A DNA stretch of 64,000 bases from Galbibacter mesophilus (lineage in GTDB: Bacteria > Bacteroidota > Bacteroidia > Flavobacteriales > Flavobacteriaceae), in assembly GCF_023721415.1 (NCBI RefSeq), contig NZ_JAMQVC010000001.1:434001-498000 (forward strand), read 5' to 3'. The notes beneath the pieces are model-generated. The model was not told the DNA's origin. It made no database searches and saw nothing but the letters and a program-made list of their open reading frames with translations. Numbering within the stretch: position 1 is the stretch's first letter; the number at the start of each line of letters is the position of its first letter. A program made the translations under genes and the position numbers. Positions 19,718 to 27,855 of the stretch are shown here, piece after piece.

Positions 19718-20242
19718 ATGAACCTCAAGTTAATTACCATATGCTGTTGCTTTTTACTAACCGCTTGCGGTAGTGTGCAGGTGGCATACGATTACGACAA
19801 GAAAAACGATTTTTCCCAATATAAAAGCTACGATTACTATCCTGATATACAAACGGGTTTGAGTCAGCTTGACGAAAAGCGTCTTTTTAAAAGCATTGAT
19901 AGTATCATGGAAACCAAAGGGTACGAAAATTCTTCTACTCCCGATATCTACATAAATATTGTAAGTGCCAGCAGACCTAAGCCAAGCAACAGCTCTGTAG
20001 GAATTGGAATTGGCGGTACAGGTAGAAATATGGGCGGAGGTATTTCCGTAGGTGTACCCGTTGGAGGCAATGAATCATATCGGGAAATTACAATAGATGT
20101 TATAGACGCCGCAAACGATGAGTTAGTTTGGCAAGCCGTGAGCGAAGGCACTGTTTCCGAACAAATGACTCCAGCCACAAGAAATGAAAAACTAAAGCAA
20201 GTGGCGGAAAAAATCTTTTCTAAATACCCTCCTGAAAAATAA
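19718..20242 (+). CDS. DUF4136 lipoprotein
   Basis: A 174-residue envelope lipoprotein: signal peptide with lipobox LTAC (Cys about 17), a VAYDYDKKNDFSQYKSYDYYP start of the mature domain that is diagnostic of DUF4136, a Gly-rich insertion at about 95-120 (GIGIGGTGRNMGGG) and a closing LVWQAVSEGTV...VAEKIFSKYPP. Function unknown. A TACATTTA variant of the -7 element precedes it. The TPR gene starts 11 nt after its stop, so the two may be co-transcribed. Confidence 0.85.
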   Translation: MNLKLITICCCFLLTACGSVQVAYDYDKKNDFSQYKSYDYYPDIQTGLSQLDEKRLFKSIDSIMETKGYENSSTPDIYINIVSASRPKPSNSSVGIGIGGTGRNMGGGISVGVPVGGNESYREITIDVIDAANDELVWQAVSEGTVSEQMTPATRNEKLKQVAEKIFSKYPPEK

Positions 20243-20253
20243 TACGCCTTCAA

Positions 20254-21150
20254 ATGAATATTACTAATCTTTTTTGTGTTTTATTTTTTTTGCTGAGTAA
20301 TGCCCTGCTATCCGCACAGAATAATGTCGTTACTGAAGCTAACGTATTAATTTCAGAAAATAAGATTAACGAAGCTAAAGAGTTGCTTATTTCTTCCTAC
20401 AAAAAACAAAAAAACCCAAAAGTTACAGAGCGATTGGGCGACGTTTATGGAATAGAAGATAATTGGGATGAAGCATCGAAATATTACAAAGAACTGGTAG
20501 ATACATATCCCGAAAATGCTGTATATCATTTTAAATACGGCGGTGTATTAGGTATGATTGCCCTAGAAAGTAAAATTAGGGCACTCTCTGTACTGGGAGA
20601 TGTAAAAAAGCACTTTAAAAAAGCAGCTGAACTCGACCCAGATCATTTGGACGTCCGTTGGGCATCTGTAGATTTATACTTAAAACTCCCAGGCATATTG
20701 GGAGGAAGCACCAACAAATCGCGTAAATATTCCAAAGAATTGGCATCCATTGTTCCATTGGAAGGGCATCTTTCCCGTGCATTTATTGAAATGGAAGAAG
20801 GCAACGAAGAGCTAGCTGAAGTTTACAATAAAAGAGCGTTGGATATTGCCTTTAACAACTCATATCCTACCAAAAGCTACAAACGGCCAGATATTCATTT
20901 TCGATTAGGGAAGGTATCGGCGCAGCACAATTACAAAACGGAAACAGGCATTAAACACCTGTTGATTTACGAAGAGCTTCACACTCCAGAAAGTATACAG
21001 CCCAAGGGCAACGTTTTTTATTATTTAGCTAAGTTGTACCGTCTTCAAAAAAATAAAGAAAAAGCACTTTTTTATATTCAGAAAGCTAAAGAAGAAGGCA
21101 ATTCTAGCGAAACAGTTTCCGAAGAAGCCAGTCTTATTGAAAAAATGTAA
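20254..21150 (+). CDS. Secreted tetratricopeptide-repeat protein
   Basis: A 298-residue protein with a signal peptide (about 1-22, ending LLSAQ) and degenerate TPR helices along its length, for example DNWDEASKYYKELVDTYPENAVYHFKYG near 70-97 and KGNVFYYLAKLYRLQKNKEKALFYIQKA near 250-277. It is probably periplasmic and mediates protein contacts. Partner unknown; the DUF4136 lipoprotein 11 nt upstream is the best candidate. Confidence 0.75.
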   Translation: MNITNLFCVLFFLLSNALLSAQNNVVTEANVLISENKINEAKELLISSYKKQKNPKVTERLGDVYGIEDNWDEASKYYKELVDTYPENAVYHFKYGGVLGMIALESKIRALSVLGDVKKHFKKAAELDPDHLDVRWASVDLYLKLPGILGGSTNKSRKYSKELASIVPLEGHLSRAFIEMEEGNEELAEVYNKRALDIAFNNSYPTKSYKRPDIHFRLGKVSAQHNYKTETGIKHLLIYEELHTPESIQPKGNVFYYLAKLYRLQKNKEKALFYIQKAKEEGNSSETVSEEASLIEKM

Positions 21151-21195
21151 TTAAATCAATGAAATCTAAAATCCTATTTTGTTAAATTTTAATAT

Positions 21196-21230
21196 CTGTA
21201 ATTTGTTATAACTTACAGTTGTGCGTAAGC
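21196..21230. repeat. Cassette boundary repeat, copy A (inverted relative to B and C)
   Basis: The sequence ends GTTGTGCGTAAGC (21218-21230), the near-perfect reverse complement of GCCTACGCACAAC at 22108-22120. The preceding CTGTAATTTGTTATAAC also aligns with the reverse complement of the B copy, so about 35 bp are related. Together A and B flank the DUF2726 gene as inverted repeats. Confidence 0.65.
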
Positions 21231-21250
21231 TGACCAAACCAAGAAACCGA

Positions 21251-22102
21251 ATGATTAATCAAGAAAATATATATCAGCTTTTACAAAAAGAAAATTGGAC
21301 TGAACTAATCGGAATATTCTACCAAAATAAGGATTTAATTAAAAAAGACCCACTACTTCAAACTGCATCGGATACTACTATTTCTGTTATGGTTCAAAAA
21401 GCAATGGAATTAGAGACTGATTCAGATTTTATTGAAAATTTAGGTCAACTGACTTTGTTGAATGCTGGACATTTTATAAAACTAAAACCTGAACAAGACG
21501 AAGCTATCAATGTCGCAATTGCAAATGCAAAAATTGACAACTTATCTCTTGCTTATAATTATGCCAAAAAATATCCCGACAATGAGGTTTCTAAAAGTAT
21601 AATTACTAAATACCATAAAGAGTTTCCGAAAGAAATTAGCAATAATTCTGAAAATCGAATTCTAACAACTGAAAACACACTTGACGAAAACGGAATTGAT
21701 GCTCGGAAATCAATGTTTAACTCTTATCAGGAAAGTGAGTTTTTTGTAGCCCTAAAAAGAGTTTTTGACACTTACCAAGTTTATCCAAATGTAGCTTTGA
21801 GCAATGTAATCGAATATGATTTAATTAAAGACCAACTAAATCAAACTGAACGGAATTTTTTTTTCAAATCGTCTATCGACTTTGCAGTTTTTGAGCCTTT
21901 CAAAAATTATTATCCAATTTATTTCTTCGAACTCGATAGTATTTACCATGACACAAAAGAGCAAAAAGAAAAGGATAAAATAAAAGACAAAATTTTTAGC
22001 CTCTCAAATTCAAAACTTTATCGGATTAGAAAACGTGATAAAACTGTTAGTGAAGCGGAATTTGAAGAAATAATACGAGAAATAAGAACATTAACAGAAT
22101 GA
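21251..22102 (+). CDS. DUF2726-domain protein, nuclease-like fold, cassette-borne
   Basis: A 283-residue protein, counted from the ATG at 21251; a GTG at 21221 would add ten residues but falls inside the boundary repeat, so ATG is preferred. The N-terminal part (1-155) is helical with no known domain. From about 160 on, ESEFFVALKRVF, YPNVALSNVI, SIDFAVFEPF (Asp210) and IYFFELDSIYHD (Glu227, Asp229) fit the DUF2726 pattern, a family related to restriction-endonuclease-like PD-(D/E)XK folds. No SF helicase or topoisomerase domain is fused, unlike many DUF2726 proteins. The gene is enclosed by inverted repeats (21196-21230 and 22108 on), suggesting it moves as a unit. A defence role is possible but only inferred. 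Confidence 0.7.
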   Translation: MINQENIYQLLQKENWTELIGIFYQNKDLIKKDPLLQTASDTTISVMVQKAMELETDSDFIENLGQLTLLNAGHFIKLKPEQDEAINVAIANAKIDNLSLAYNYAKKYPDNEVSKSIITKYHKEFPKEISNNSENRILTTENTLDENGIDARKSMFNSYQESEFFVALKRVFDTYQVYPNVALSNVIEYDLIKDQLNQTERNFFFKSSIDFAVFEPFKNYYPIYFFELDSIYHDTKEQKEKDKIKDKIFSLSNSKLYRIRKRDKTVSEAEFEEIIREIRTLTE

Positions 22103-22107
22103 AAAAA

Positions 22108-22236
22108 GCCTACGCACAACAATGGTAACCGCAGTTACGGCGGATTCGACTACGTCCGAATCCACTCGGAATTGCTAACTTCAGTGCTAAACCGAAAATT
22201 AACGCATATTAAACCGAAACTAACTGTTAAACAGAA
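22108..22236. repeat. Cassette boundary repeat, copy B (full unit with hairpins)
   Basis: Starts GCCTACGCACAACAATGG. It contains GTAAC/GTTAC around 22125-22137 and a perfect 7-bp hairpin GGATTCG (22142-22148) / CGAATCC (22157-22163). Its right part holds three near-direct repeats TAAACCGAAA at 22188, 22210 and (TAAACAGAA) 22228. The left half is shared with copy C and, inverted, with copy A. Confidence 0.7.
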
Positions 22237-22278
22237 CCATTTCAAACAATCAACCAAGCATTACATTTAAAAGAAAAA

Positions 22279-22593
22279 TTGAAAGAATTAGCAAAAGATA
22301 TTGTTGAGGAAATGAAAATCCGATTTGATTCGGACTTCGATACTGCAAATAAATTTTTGACGGAATATTTGACTAAATACGACTATTTGAATTCGGACAG
22401 AATTATTCGCTGTGTGATTTTTTTAGCTAATAATGGAATTGAAAGTTTTAAATCATTTTTAGAATCCGCAAAAAACGACCCAAGAGACGTAATTTGGTGG
22501 GCGGAATATGAAAATCGAGAATCTTTCGATAATAACAAAAGAGTTCGTGATTTCAACAAAACCTTTTCAGAAAATAAAACTGGAACGGCTTGA
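22279..22593 (+). CDS. Small hypothetical protein of a cassette-like element
   Basis: A 104-residue soluble protein starting at TTG (22279); no ATG or GTG gives a comparable frame. It is acidic to neutral, largely helical, with no signal peptide or membrane segment. The segment RCVIFLANNGIESFKSFLESAKNDPRDVIWWAEYENR looks like a folded helical domain. I do not recognise a family. It lies between repeat copies B and C, and its TGA overlaps the TTG of a broken small membrane-protein frame, so it may once have had a co-translated partner. Confidence 0.5.
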   Translation: MKELAKDIVEEMKIRFDSDFDTANKFLTEYLTKYDYLNSDRIIRCVIFLANNGIESFKSFLESAKNDPRDVIWWAEYENRESFDNNKRVRDFNKTFSENKTGTA

Positions 22594-22777
22594 ATTTTAA
22601 CCCATCTTATTTTAGAAAATTAGCCAAAATAGTTATCGTTGTTTCTATCGTGATTTTGTAATTTCCATCTTTTTATCAATTTGGAATTCTTTGAATATTT
22701 ATATTGGAATATACACTATGATTTGGGGAATAATTCCAGCTTCATTCCTCCAAATTGGAATTAAATTTTATGAGTAG
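22590..22777 (+). pseudogene. Remnant of a small two-helix membrane protein
   Basis: A TTG at 22590 overlaps the stop of the previous gene (TTGA) and opens a frame reading NFNPSYFRKLAKIVIVVSIVIL before TAA at 22659. In another frame 22661-22777 continues as hydrophobic ISIFLSIW...IYIGIYTMIWGIIPASF ending KFYE-stop. The join suggests a single small membrane protein disrupted by one indel near 22655-22661. Supported only by hydrophobicity and position. Confidence 0.35.
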
Positions 22778-22793
22778 AAAAATTAAAAATAAC

Positions 22794-22870
22794 TGCGCAC
22801 AAAAATATATAACTGCAATTACGACGTCCCGAAGCTTCGTGAGACTACGTCCGAATCCATGCGGAAATGA
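22794..22870. repeat. Cassette boundary repeat, copy C
   Basis: CTGCGCACAAAAATATATAA then CTGCAATTACGACG, followed by GACTACGTCCGAATCCA and CGGAA, align with copy B (22111-22170) in the same orientation. The left arm of the hairpin is replaced by CCCGAAGCTTCG, which is itself palindromic. Confidence 0.65.
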
Positions 22871-23042
22871 ACATGTAATATTTTAGGACGCAATTGTAAT
22901 GAACCACCTATTTTTAAAGTTCAATCTCTACTCAAACACAAAAAAGGAAACTTGATTTAGGAATAAAAACACATGAAAACTTCCCTCCTTCTTGTGTTTG
23001 GCATAATCTACCTTTATCTTTACAACTTCAAAAAATAAAGTC

Positions 23043-24395
23043 TTGAAAATACATTTTATAGCCATTGGCGGCAGCGCCATGCACAATTTAGCGCTGGCAT
23101 TACAACAAAAAGGATATACTATCACGGGAAGCGACGATGTTATTTACGAGCCTTCCAAGTCGCGCTTAGAAAAAGCTGGAATCTGTCCTCCAGAATTTGG
23201 TTGGTTTCCAGATAAAATTTCCACGGATTTAGATGCGGTTATTTTGGGTATGCATGCCAAACCCAACAATCCTGAGTTAGCAAAAGCACAAGAATTAGGC
23301 ATTAAGATTTATTCGTATCCAGAATTTATTTTTGAACAAAGCAAGTACAAAACAAGAGTAGTCATTGGCGGAAGTCACGGCAAAACCACTATCACTTCCA
23401 TGATTTTGCATGTACTCCATTATCACGACAGGGAAGTAGATTACATGGTTGGTGCGCAATTGGAAGGATTTGATACTATGGTAAAGCTTACCGAAGAAAA
23501 CGATTTTATTGTTTTAGAAGGTGATGAATACCTCTCCTCCCCGATTGACCGTCGTCCAAAATTTCATTTATACCAGCCGAACATTGCCTTGCTCAGCGGC
23601 ATTGCGTGGGACCATATAAACGTTTTTCCTACCTATGAGAACTATGTAGAACAATTTAAAATCTTCGTTGATTCCATTGTGGAAGGCGGAAGCATTAATT
23701 ACAACGAAGAAGACCCAGAAGTTGTAAAAGTTGTGGAGGCAAGCGAAAATCAAATTCGAAAAATCCCGTACAACACGCCAGAATTTACTGTTGAAGACGG
23801 CACAACCTACCTTGAAACCCCAGAGGGCGAAATGCCAATTGAAGTTTTTGGCAGACATAATTTAAACAACCTTGCTGGTGCCAAATGGATTTGCCAGCAC
23901 ATGGGTGTCGATGAAGACGATTTTTTCGAAGCCATCGCCACTTTTAAAGGAGCCTCAAAACGACTGGACAAACTTGCTGAAAAAGAAAATAGCGTAATTT
24001 ACAAGGACTTTGCACATGCGCCTAGCAAGGTAAAGGCCACGCTCACAGCAGTAAGGGAACAATACCCAGACAGAAAAGTGATTGCCTGTTTGGAACTACA
24101 CACCTACAGTAGTTTAAGTGCTACTTTTCTGAAGGAATATAAAAATACCCTCGATAATGCCGATGAGGCCGTGGTATTTTTCTCTCCGGAAGCTGTAAAA
24201 ATAAAACAGTTGGAATCGGTGACGGCTTCACAGATTGAAGAAGCTTTTCAACGGGAAGATTTGAAAGTTTTTACTAATCCGGAAGAATTTCAAGAATTTG
24301 TGTTCGGACTAAACCTGAAAAATTCCGCATTACTTTTAATGAGTAGCGGAAATTATGGCGGACTCAATTTTGAAAAAGTGAAAGAATTAATTTAA
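23043..24395 (+). CDS. mpl: UDP-N-acetylmuramate:L-alanyl-gamma-D-glutamyl-meso-diaminopimelate ligase (Mpl-type Mur ligase)
   Basis: A 450-residue Mur ligase. N-terminal Rossmann domain HFIAIGGSAMHNLALAL, ATP loop GGSHGKTT at 109-116, LEGDEYLSSP near 160 and the C-terminal domain DFAHAPSKVKATL. Mpl-type enzymes reattach recycled murein tripeptide to UDP-MurNAc; the HFIAIGG/MHNLA start and GDEYLSSPIDRRPKF sequence separate it from MurC. Start is TTG at 23043, as no upstream in-frame ATG exists and the Rossmann strand begins at once. Its last 4 bases overlap the convergent DUF1569 gene. Confidence 0.88.
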   Translation: MKIHFIAIGGSAMHNLALALQQKGYTITGSDDVIYEPSKSRLEKAGICPPEFGWFPDKISTDLDAVILGMHAKPNNPELAKAQELGIKIYSYPEFIFEQSKYKTRVVIGGSHGKTTITSMILHVLHYHDREVDYMVGAQLEGFDTMVKLTEENDFIVLEGDEYLSSPIDRRPKFHLYQPNIALLSGIAWDHINVFPTYENYVEQFKIFVDSIVEGGSINYNEEDPEVVKVVEASENQIRKIPYNTPEFTVEDGTTYLETPEGEMPIEVFGRHNLNNLAGAKWICQHMGVDEDDFFEAIATFKGASKRLDKLAEKENSVIYKDFAHAPSKVKATLTAVREQYPDRKVIACLELHTYSSLSATFLKEYKNTLDNADEAVVFFSPEAVKIKQLESVTASQIEEAFQREDLKVFTNPEEFQEFVFGLNLKNSALLLMSSGNYGGLNFEKVKELI

Positions 24396-24838
24396 ACCCC
24401 AAATTGCCGCAAATGATGGTCTAAATGCTTGTATTGCATTTGTCCCCACTGTTGTTTGGTAAAACTCCCAAAAATAGGGTGCGGCGCAAATTTGTCTTGT
24501 TTTTTTAATTCGTGTACTTCATCCATCAACGCTAAAAGGACATTTTTTTCCTTTTCAAAGTCTCTATCGTCTTTCACCACGAATTCTTTAGCCGTTGGTA
24601 ATCCTTGTTTTAAAGGCTTGTCGTTATACAGCAGGGGTTTGTAAAAACGTGACATTACTTTAGCCATAAAGGGTACTTTTACAGTTTCTTTTCCCAACAT
24701 TAGTGCAAAAGGCTTTTGACAATGATGCAACATTTGGCCAACATTCATTTTACCCCAAACAGGCATTGTTGTAGGGTTTAAACTAGCTATTCGCGCTTTA
24801 GCATCGGTATAACCGTCTTCAGTAAAAATGGATTTCAT
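24392..24838 (-). CDS. DUF1569 family protein (DinB-like fold)
   Basis: A 148-residue soluble protein. VWGKMNVGQMLHHCQKPFALMLG near 27-49 and the C-terminal GQMQYKHLDHHLRQFGV carry the spaced His residues (39/40, about 140-144) expected for the metal site of the DinB/YfiT-like four-helix bundle. Substrate unknown; family members are often thiol-dependent transferases or of unknown role. Convergent and overlapping by 4 bases with mpl. Confidence 0.82.
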   Translation of the reverse strand: MKSIFTEDGYTDAKARIASLNPTTMPVWGKMNVGQMLHHCQKPFALMLGKETVKVPFMAKVMSRFYKPLLYNDKPLKQGLPTAKEFVVKDDRDFEKEKNVLLALMDEVHELKKQDKFAPHPIFGSFTKQQWGQMQYKHLDHHLRQFGV

Positions 24839-24970
24839 GTTTTTGGTTTTTAGCGTTCTTGAAAGTTACGATTTTTACTTAAAAAATTTCTACTGTCATC
24901 TAGCAGAAATTTTTGAAAATCACCTGCATCAAAATAGAGTTTATTTACTATAAATTACTATTTTTAGGTG

Positions 24971-25669
24971 ATGAAAGAAAATCAATCTTCCTTTTCGATT
25001 AAAAACTGGAGTATAAACGACCGTCCTAGGGAGAAATTACTTTCCAAAGGAAAAGAATTTCTAAGTGACGCCGAATTGATAGCAATTCTAATTGGAAGCG
25101 GCAGTAGAAATGAAAGTGCTGTAGAGCTTTCTAAACGGATATTGGCTTCCGTAGACAATCAACTGAACGAATTGGGTAAGATGAACATTACCCAACTTTC
25201 GAAATTTAAAGGTATTGGCGAGGCAAAAGCGATAGGTATTATTGCTGCTATGGAACTTGGACGCAGACGCCGTGGGGAAGAAACACCGGATAAATTCAAA
25301 ATAAGAAGTAGTAAAGATGTTTTTGAACTCATGCAACCACGAATTGGGGAACTTCCACATGAAGAATTCTGGATTATCTACCTCAACAATTCCAACGCCG
25401 TTCTACAAACATTGCAATTAAGCAAAGGTGGCATTACGGGAACGTTGGTGGATGTTCGTTTGGTTTTAAAACAAGCACTAGAACTTAATGCTACTGCCAT
25501 GATTTTGGCACACAATCATCCTTCTGGCACGCTAAAAGCCAGCGAAGCAGATAAAGATATTACTCAAAAAATTAAAAATGCAGCCGGAAGTATGGATATA
25601 AAGCTGCTAGACCATCTCATTGTAACTGAAAAAACGTACTTTAGCTTTGCAGACGAAGGATTGTTATAA
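24971..25669 (+). CDS. radC: RadC family JAB/MPN domain protein
   Basis: A 232-residue RadC. An N-terminal helix-hairpin-helix region (FKGIGEAKAIGI, about 80-91) is followed by the JAMM metalloprotease-like domain with HNHPSG at about 181-186 and the downstream Asp in ASEADKD, plus the upstream Glu of HEEFW. The name reflects an old repair phenotype assignment; molecular activity is unsettled. A GTG 3 bases upstream (24968) could also serve as start. The next gene begins 2 bases after its stop. Confidence 0.92.
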   Translation: MKENQSSFSIKNWSINDRPREKLLSKGKEFLSDAELIAILIGSGSRNESAVELSKRILASVDNQLNELGKMNITQLSKFKGIGEAKAIGIIAAMELGRRRRGEETPDKFKIRSSKDVFELMQPRIGELPHEEFWIIYLNNSNAVLQTLQLSKGGITGTLVDVRLVLKQALELNATAMILAHNHPSGTLKASEADKDITQKIKNAAGSMDIKLLDHLIVTEKTYFSFADEGLL

Positions 25670-25671
25670 AA

Positions 25672-26970
25672 ATGCTATTAGTTTACACTTATAAAGTTAC
25701 GCCTAGACTCACCTACATCATGCGGCATATTTTTACAAAAATGCTGGGTGTGGAAATTAATATCACTACGAAGGTAGAAGATTTTATAGCGCATAACGGT
25801 CCGAAAATCACGTATACAAAACAACCACTGCAGAACGAATTCTTTGTAAAAAGTCACGAACTTCTCTTTGAACAAGGCATCTCTGATGTAGAAATAAACA
25901 TCCATAAATGGGAAGAAGTGCCCTGTTTTTTTCCGACTACAGAGAAATGTGCTATTCCATATGATATTTTTGCAGCTAGTTTTTATTTAATCAGCCGTTA
26001 CGAGGAGTATTTGCCGCATGTAAAAGATGAACACGGTCGTTTTCCAGTGGAAGAAAGTTTGGCATTTCAGCATAATTTCTTGGAGATTCCCGTAATTGAT
26101 ATTTGGGTAAAGAAAATGAGGATTGCCTTACAACGTAGGTTTCCAGAAATGGTATTTCCCAAAAAAACGTATCAACCTATTTCGGTAATGGATATTGGTG
26201 TTGCCTATGCTTATTTAAAAAAGGGATTCATGCGAACGGTGGGCGGTACGTTGTTGGATTTATTCCATTTTAAGCTTCGCCGATTGGTTGAACGTTATTT
26301 GGTATTGCTTCGGTTTAAAAAGGACCCATTGGATTTTTTCGATGCCGTTACCGCACTTCATAAACGGTATAAAATTCCGGCAATATTCTTTTTTTTAATG
26401 GCGGATTATTCCACTTACGATAAAAACATTTCGGTTATCAATCCCACATTTCGTTCTTTGGTAAAATCTGTGGCCGATTACAGTATTGTTTCCTTAATGG
26501 CTTCGTACGAAGGTTTTAATGAAATCGCAACGCTCAAGAAAGAGCGTAAAAGGCTTATCTCTTTTATCAACCGGCCTGTAAAGCGTGTAAGACAGCGTTT
26601 TAACCGACTAAATATTCCAGATACTTATCGCCTCATGGTGGATGCTGGTTTCAATGAAGATTATACCATGGGTTACACAGGAGAAATTGGCTTTAGGGCC
26701 GGCACTTGTAGCTCGTTTTATTTTTACGACATTAGCTTTGAAGAGCAAATTCCCATTCAAGTTAATCCTTTCTGCATTCAATATACCGCGTTGTATAAAT
26801 TCAAGAGTCTAGCCAAAGCGCAAGAAAAAATAGAAGAAATCTCGAAACATGTTCAAGATGTAAAAGGGAATTTTATTGTCGTATTTTCCAATGAAGTATT
26901 GAATTTGAACGAACGAAATGCTTGGAAGGAACTTTATGTCAATTTTTTAAAAATGAACAGCAACGCATGA
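25672..26970 (+). CDS. Polysaccharide deacetylase-like protein (NodB-related, Bacteroidota type)
   Basis: A 432-residue protein of the family annotated in Flavobacteriia as polysaccharide deacetylase with an N-terminal DUF7033-like region. CAIPYDIFAASFYLISRYEEYL near 92-113 and the central PAIFFFLMADYSTYDKN (about 235-251) and late FRAGTCSSFYFYD segments fit this. The typical catalytic metal triad of NodB is not clear to me, so activity is uncertain. No signal peptide. It is tightly packed between radC (2 nt) and the YjjG gene (ATGA overlap), so it belongs to a three-gene operon. Confidence 0.7.
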   Translation: MLLVYTYKVTPRLTYIMRHIFTKMLGVEINITTKVEDFIAHNGPKITYTKQPLQNEFFVKSHELLFEQGISDVEINIHKWEEVPCFFPTTEKCAIPYDIFAASFYLISRYEEYLPHVKDEHGRFPVEESLAFQHNFLEIPVIDIWVKKMRIALQRRFPEMVFPKKTYQPISVMDIGVAYAYLKKGFMRTVGGTLLDLFHFKLRRLVERYLVLLRFKKDPLDFFDAVTALHKRYKIPAIFFFLMADYSTYDKNISVINPTFRSLVKSVADYSIVSLMASYEGFNEIATLKKERKRLISFINRPVKRVRQRFNRLNIPDTYRLMVDAGFNEDYTMGYTGEIGFRAGTCSSFYFYDISFEEQIPIQVNPFCIQYTALYKFKSLAKAQEKIEEISKHVQDVKGNFIVVFSNEVLNLNERNAWKELYVNFLKMNSNA

Positions 26971-27662
26971 AATGGATACATGAAGGAATAACGGATGTGT
27001 TTTTTGATTTGGACCATACACTTTGGGATTTCGAGAAGAACTCCAAACTTACTTATCAAAAAATCTTCACCGATCATAGGCTAGATATCGATTTGGATAC
27101 TTTTTTGGAAGTGTATGTTCCTATCAACTTCAAACTTTGGAAGCTCTACCAAGAAGATAAAATTGCGAAGGAAGAACTGCGCTATGAACGTTTAAAAAGT
27201 ACTTTTGATGCATTAAAACTTACGGTGGACAATAAACTTATCACTACACTTTCAGACGATTACATTACACATCTTTCCACTTTCAACCACTTGTTTTCAG
27301 ATTCTATTGAAACATTGGAGTATTTGGCTCCTAAATATAATCTTCATATTATCACCAATGGTTTTGCTGAAGTTCAGCAGGGAAAATTAAAAAATTCCAA
27401 TATTGATCATTATTTCAATGTGGTGATGAATTCTGAATTGGCAGGCGTTAAAAAGCCTAATCCGTTAATTTTTCAAAAAGCTTTGGAAATGGCAAAGGTG
27501 AAACCTGAAAATTCTCTCATGATAGGCGATAGTTACGAAGCCGATTTTCTTGGTGCCCAAAACGTGGGTATGCACGCATTGCTTTTTACAACTTCTGATG
27601 ATTATAAAAATGTTAACTCTCAAGTAATAAAAGAATTAAAGCAAATAAAGCAGTATATTTAA
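26967..27662 (+). CDS. YjjG-family noncanonical pyrimidine nucleotidase (HAD hydrolase)
   Basis: A 231-residue HAD phosphatase. Motif I FFDLDHTLWDF places the nucleophile at Asp14 and acid at Asp16; motif II is IITNGF; Lys of GVKKPNP and motif IV IGDSYEADFLGAQN follow. YjjG enzymes dephosphorylate dUMP, dTMP and damaged pyrimidine nucleotides. The ATG at 26967 is chosen because it overlaps the previous stop (ATGA) and starts right before the catalytic strand; the longer frame from 26922 lies inside the upstream gene. Confidence 0.88.
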   Translation: MKWIHEGITDVFFDLDHTLWDFEKNSKLTYQKIFTDHRLDIDLDTFLEVYVPINFKLWKLYQEDKIAKEELRYERLKSTFDALKLTVDNKLITTLSDDYITHLSTFNHLFSDSIETLEYLAPKYNLHIITNGFAEVQQGKLKNSNIDHYFNVVMNSELAGVKKPNPLIFQKALEMAKVKPENSLMIGDSYEADFLGAQNVGMHALLFTTSDDYKNVNSQVIKELKQIKQYI

Positions 27663-27855
27663 TAAACTGTTGTTCTTTCAAGCTTAGATTTCCCGCGTAC
27701 GATATCCCCCTTATAGATTGTGTGCAATTAAATAGATGTGTTTCTAAAGTCACTTTTTTTCAGTAGTAGATAAAACAGGAATGCAACAGCTTTAAAACAT
27801 TGAGAGATAACTGTTAAAAAGTGCAATTTATTCAGCAACTACACGTTTTATAGGT

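Noticed and set aside
21221-21250. GTG start for the DUF2726 gene
   Set aside because: The ten extra residues are encoded by the boundary repeat and its flank (KLTKPRNR), so the ATG at 21251 is preferred.
22108-22870. Repeats B and C considered as integron attC sites
   Set aside because: No integron integrase in the window and no clear GTTRRRY/RYYYAAC core sites at the expected ends. The hairpin organisation is similar in kind, so the idea is left as a question within the cassette finding.
26922-26966. Upstream ATG of the YjjG gene
   Set aside because: It lies inside the preceding gene and adds 15 residues before the catalytic strand; the ATGA overlap at 26967 is the typical coupling site.
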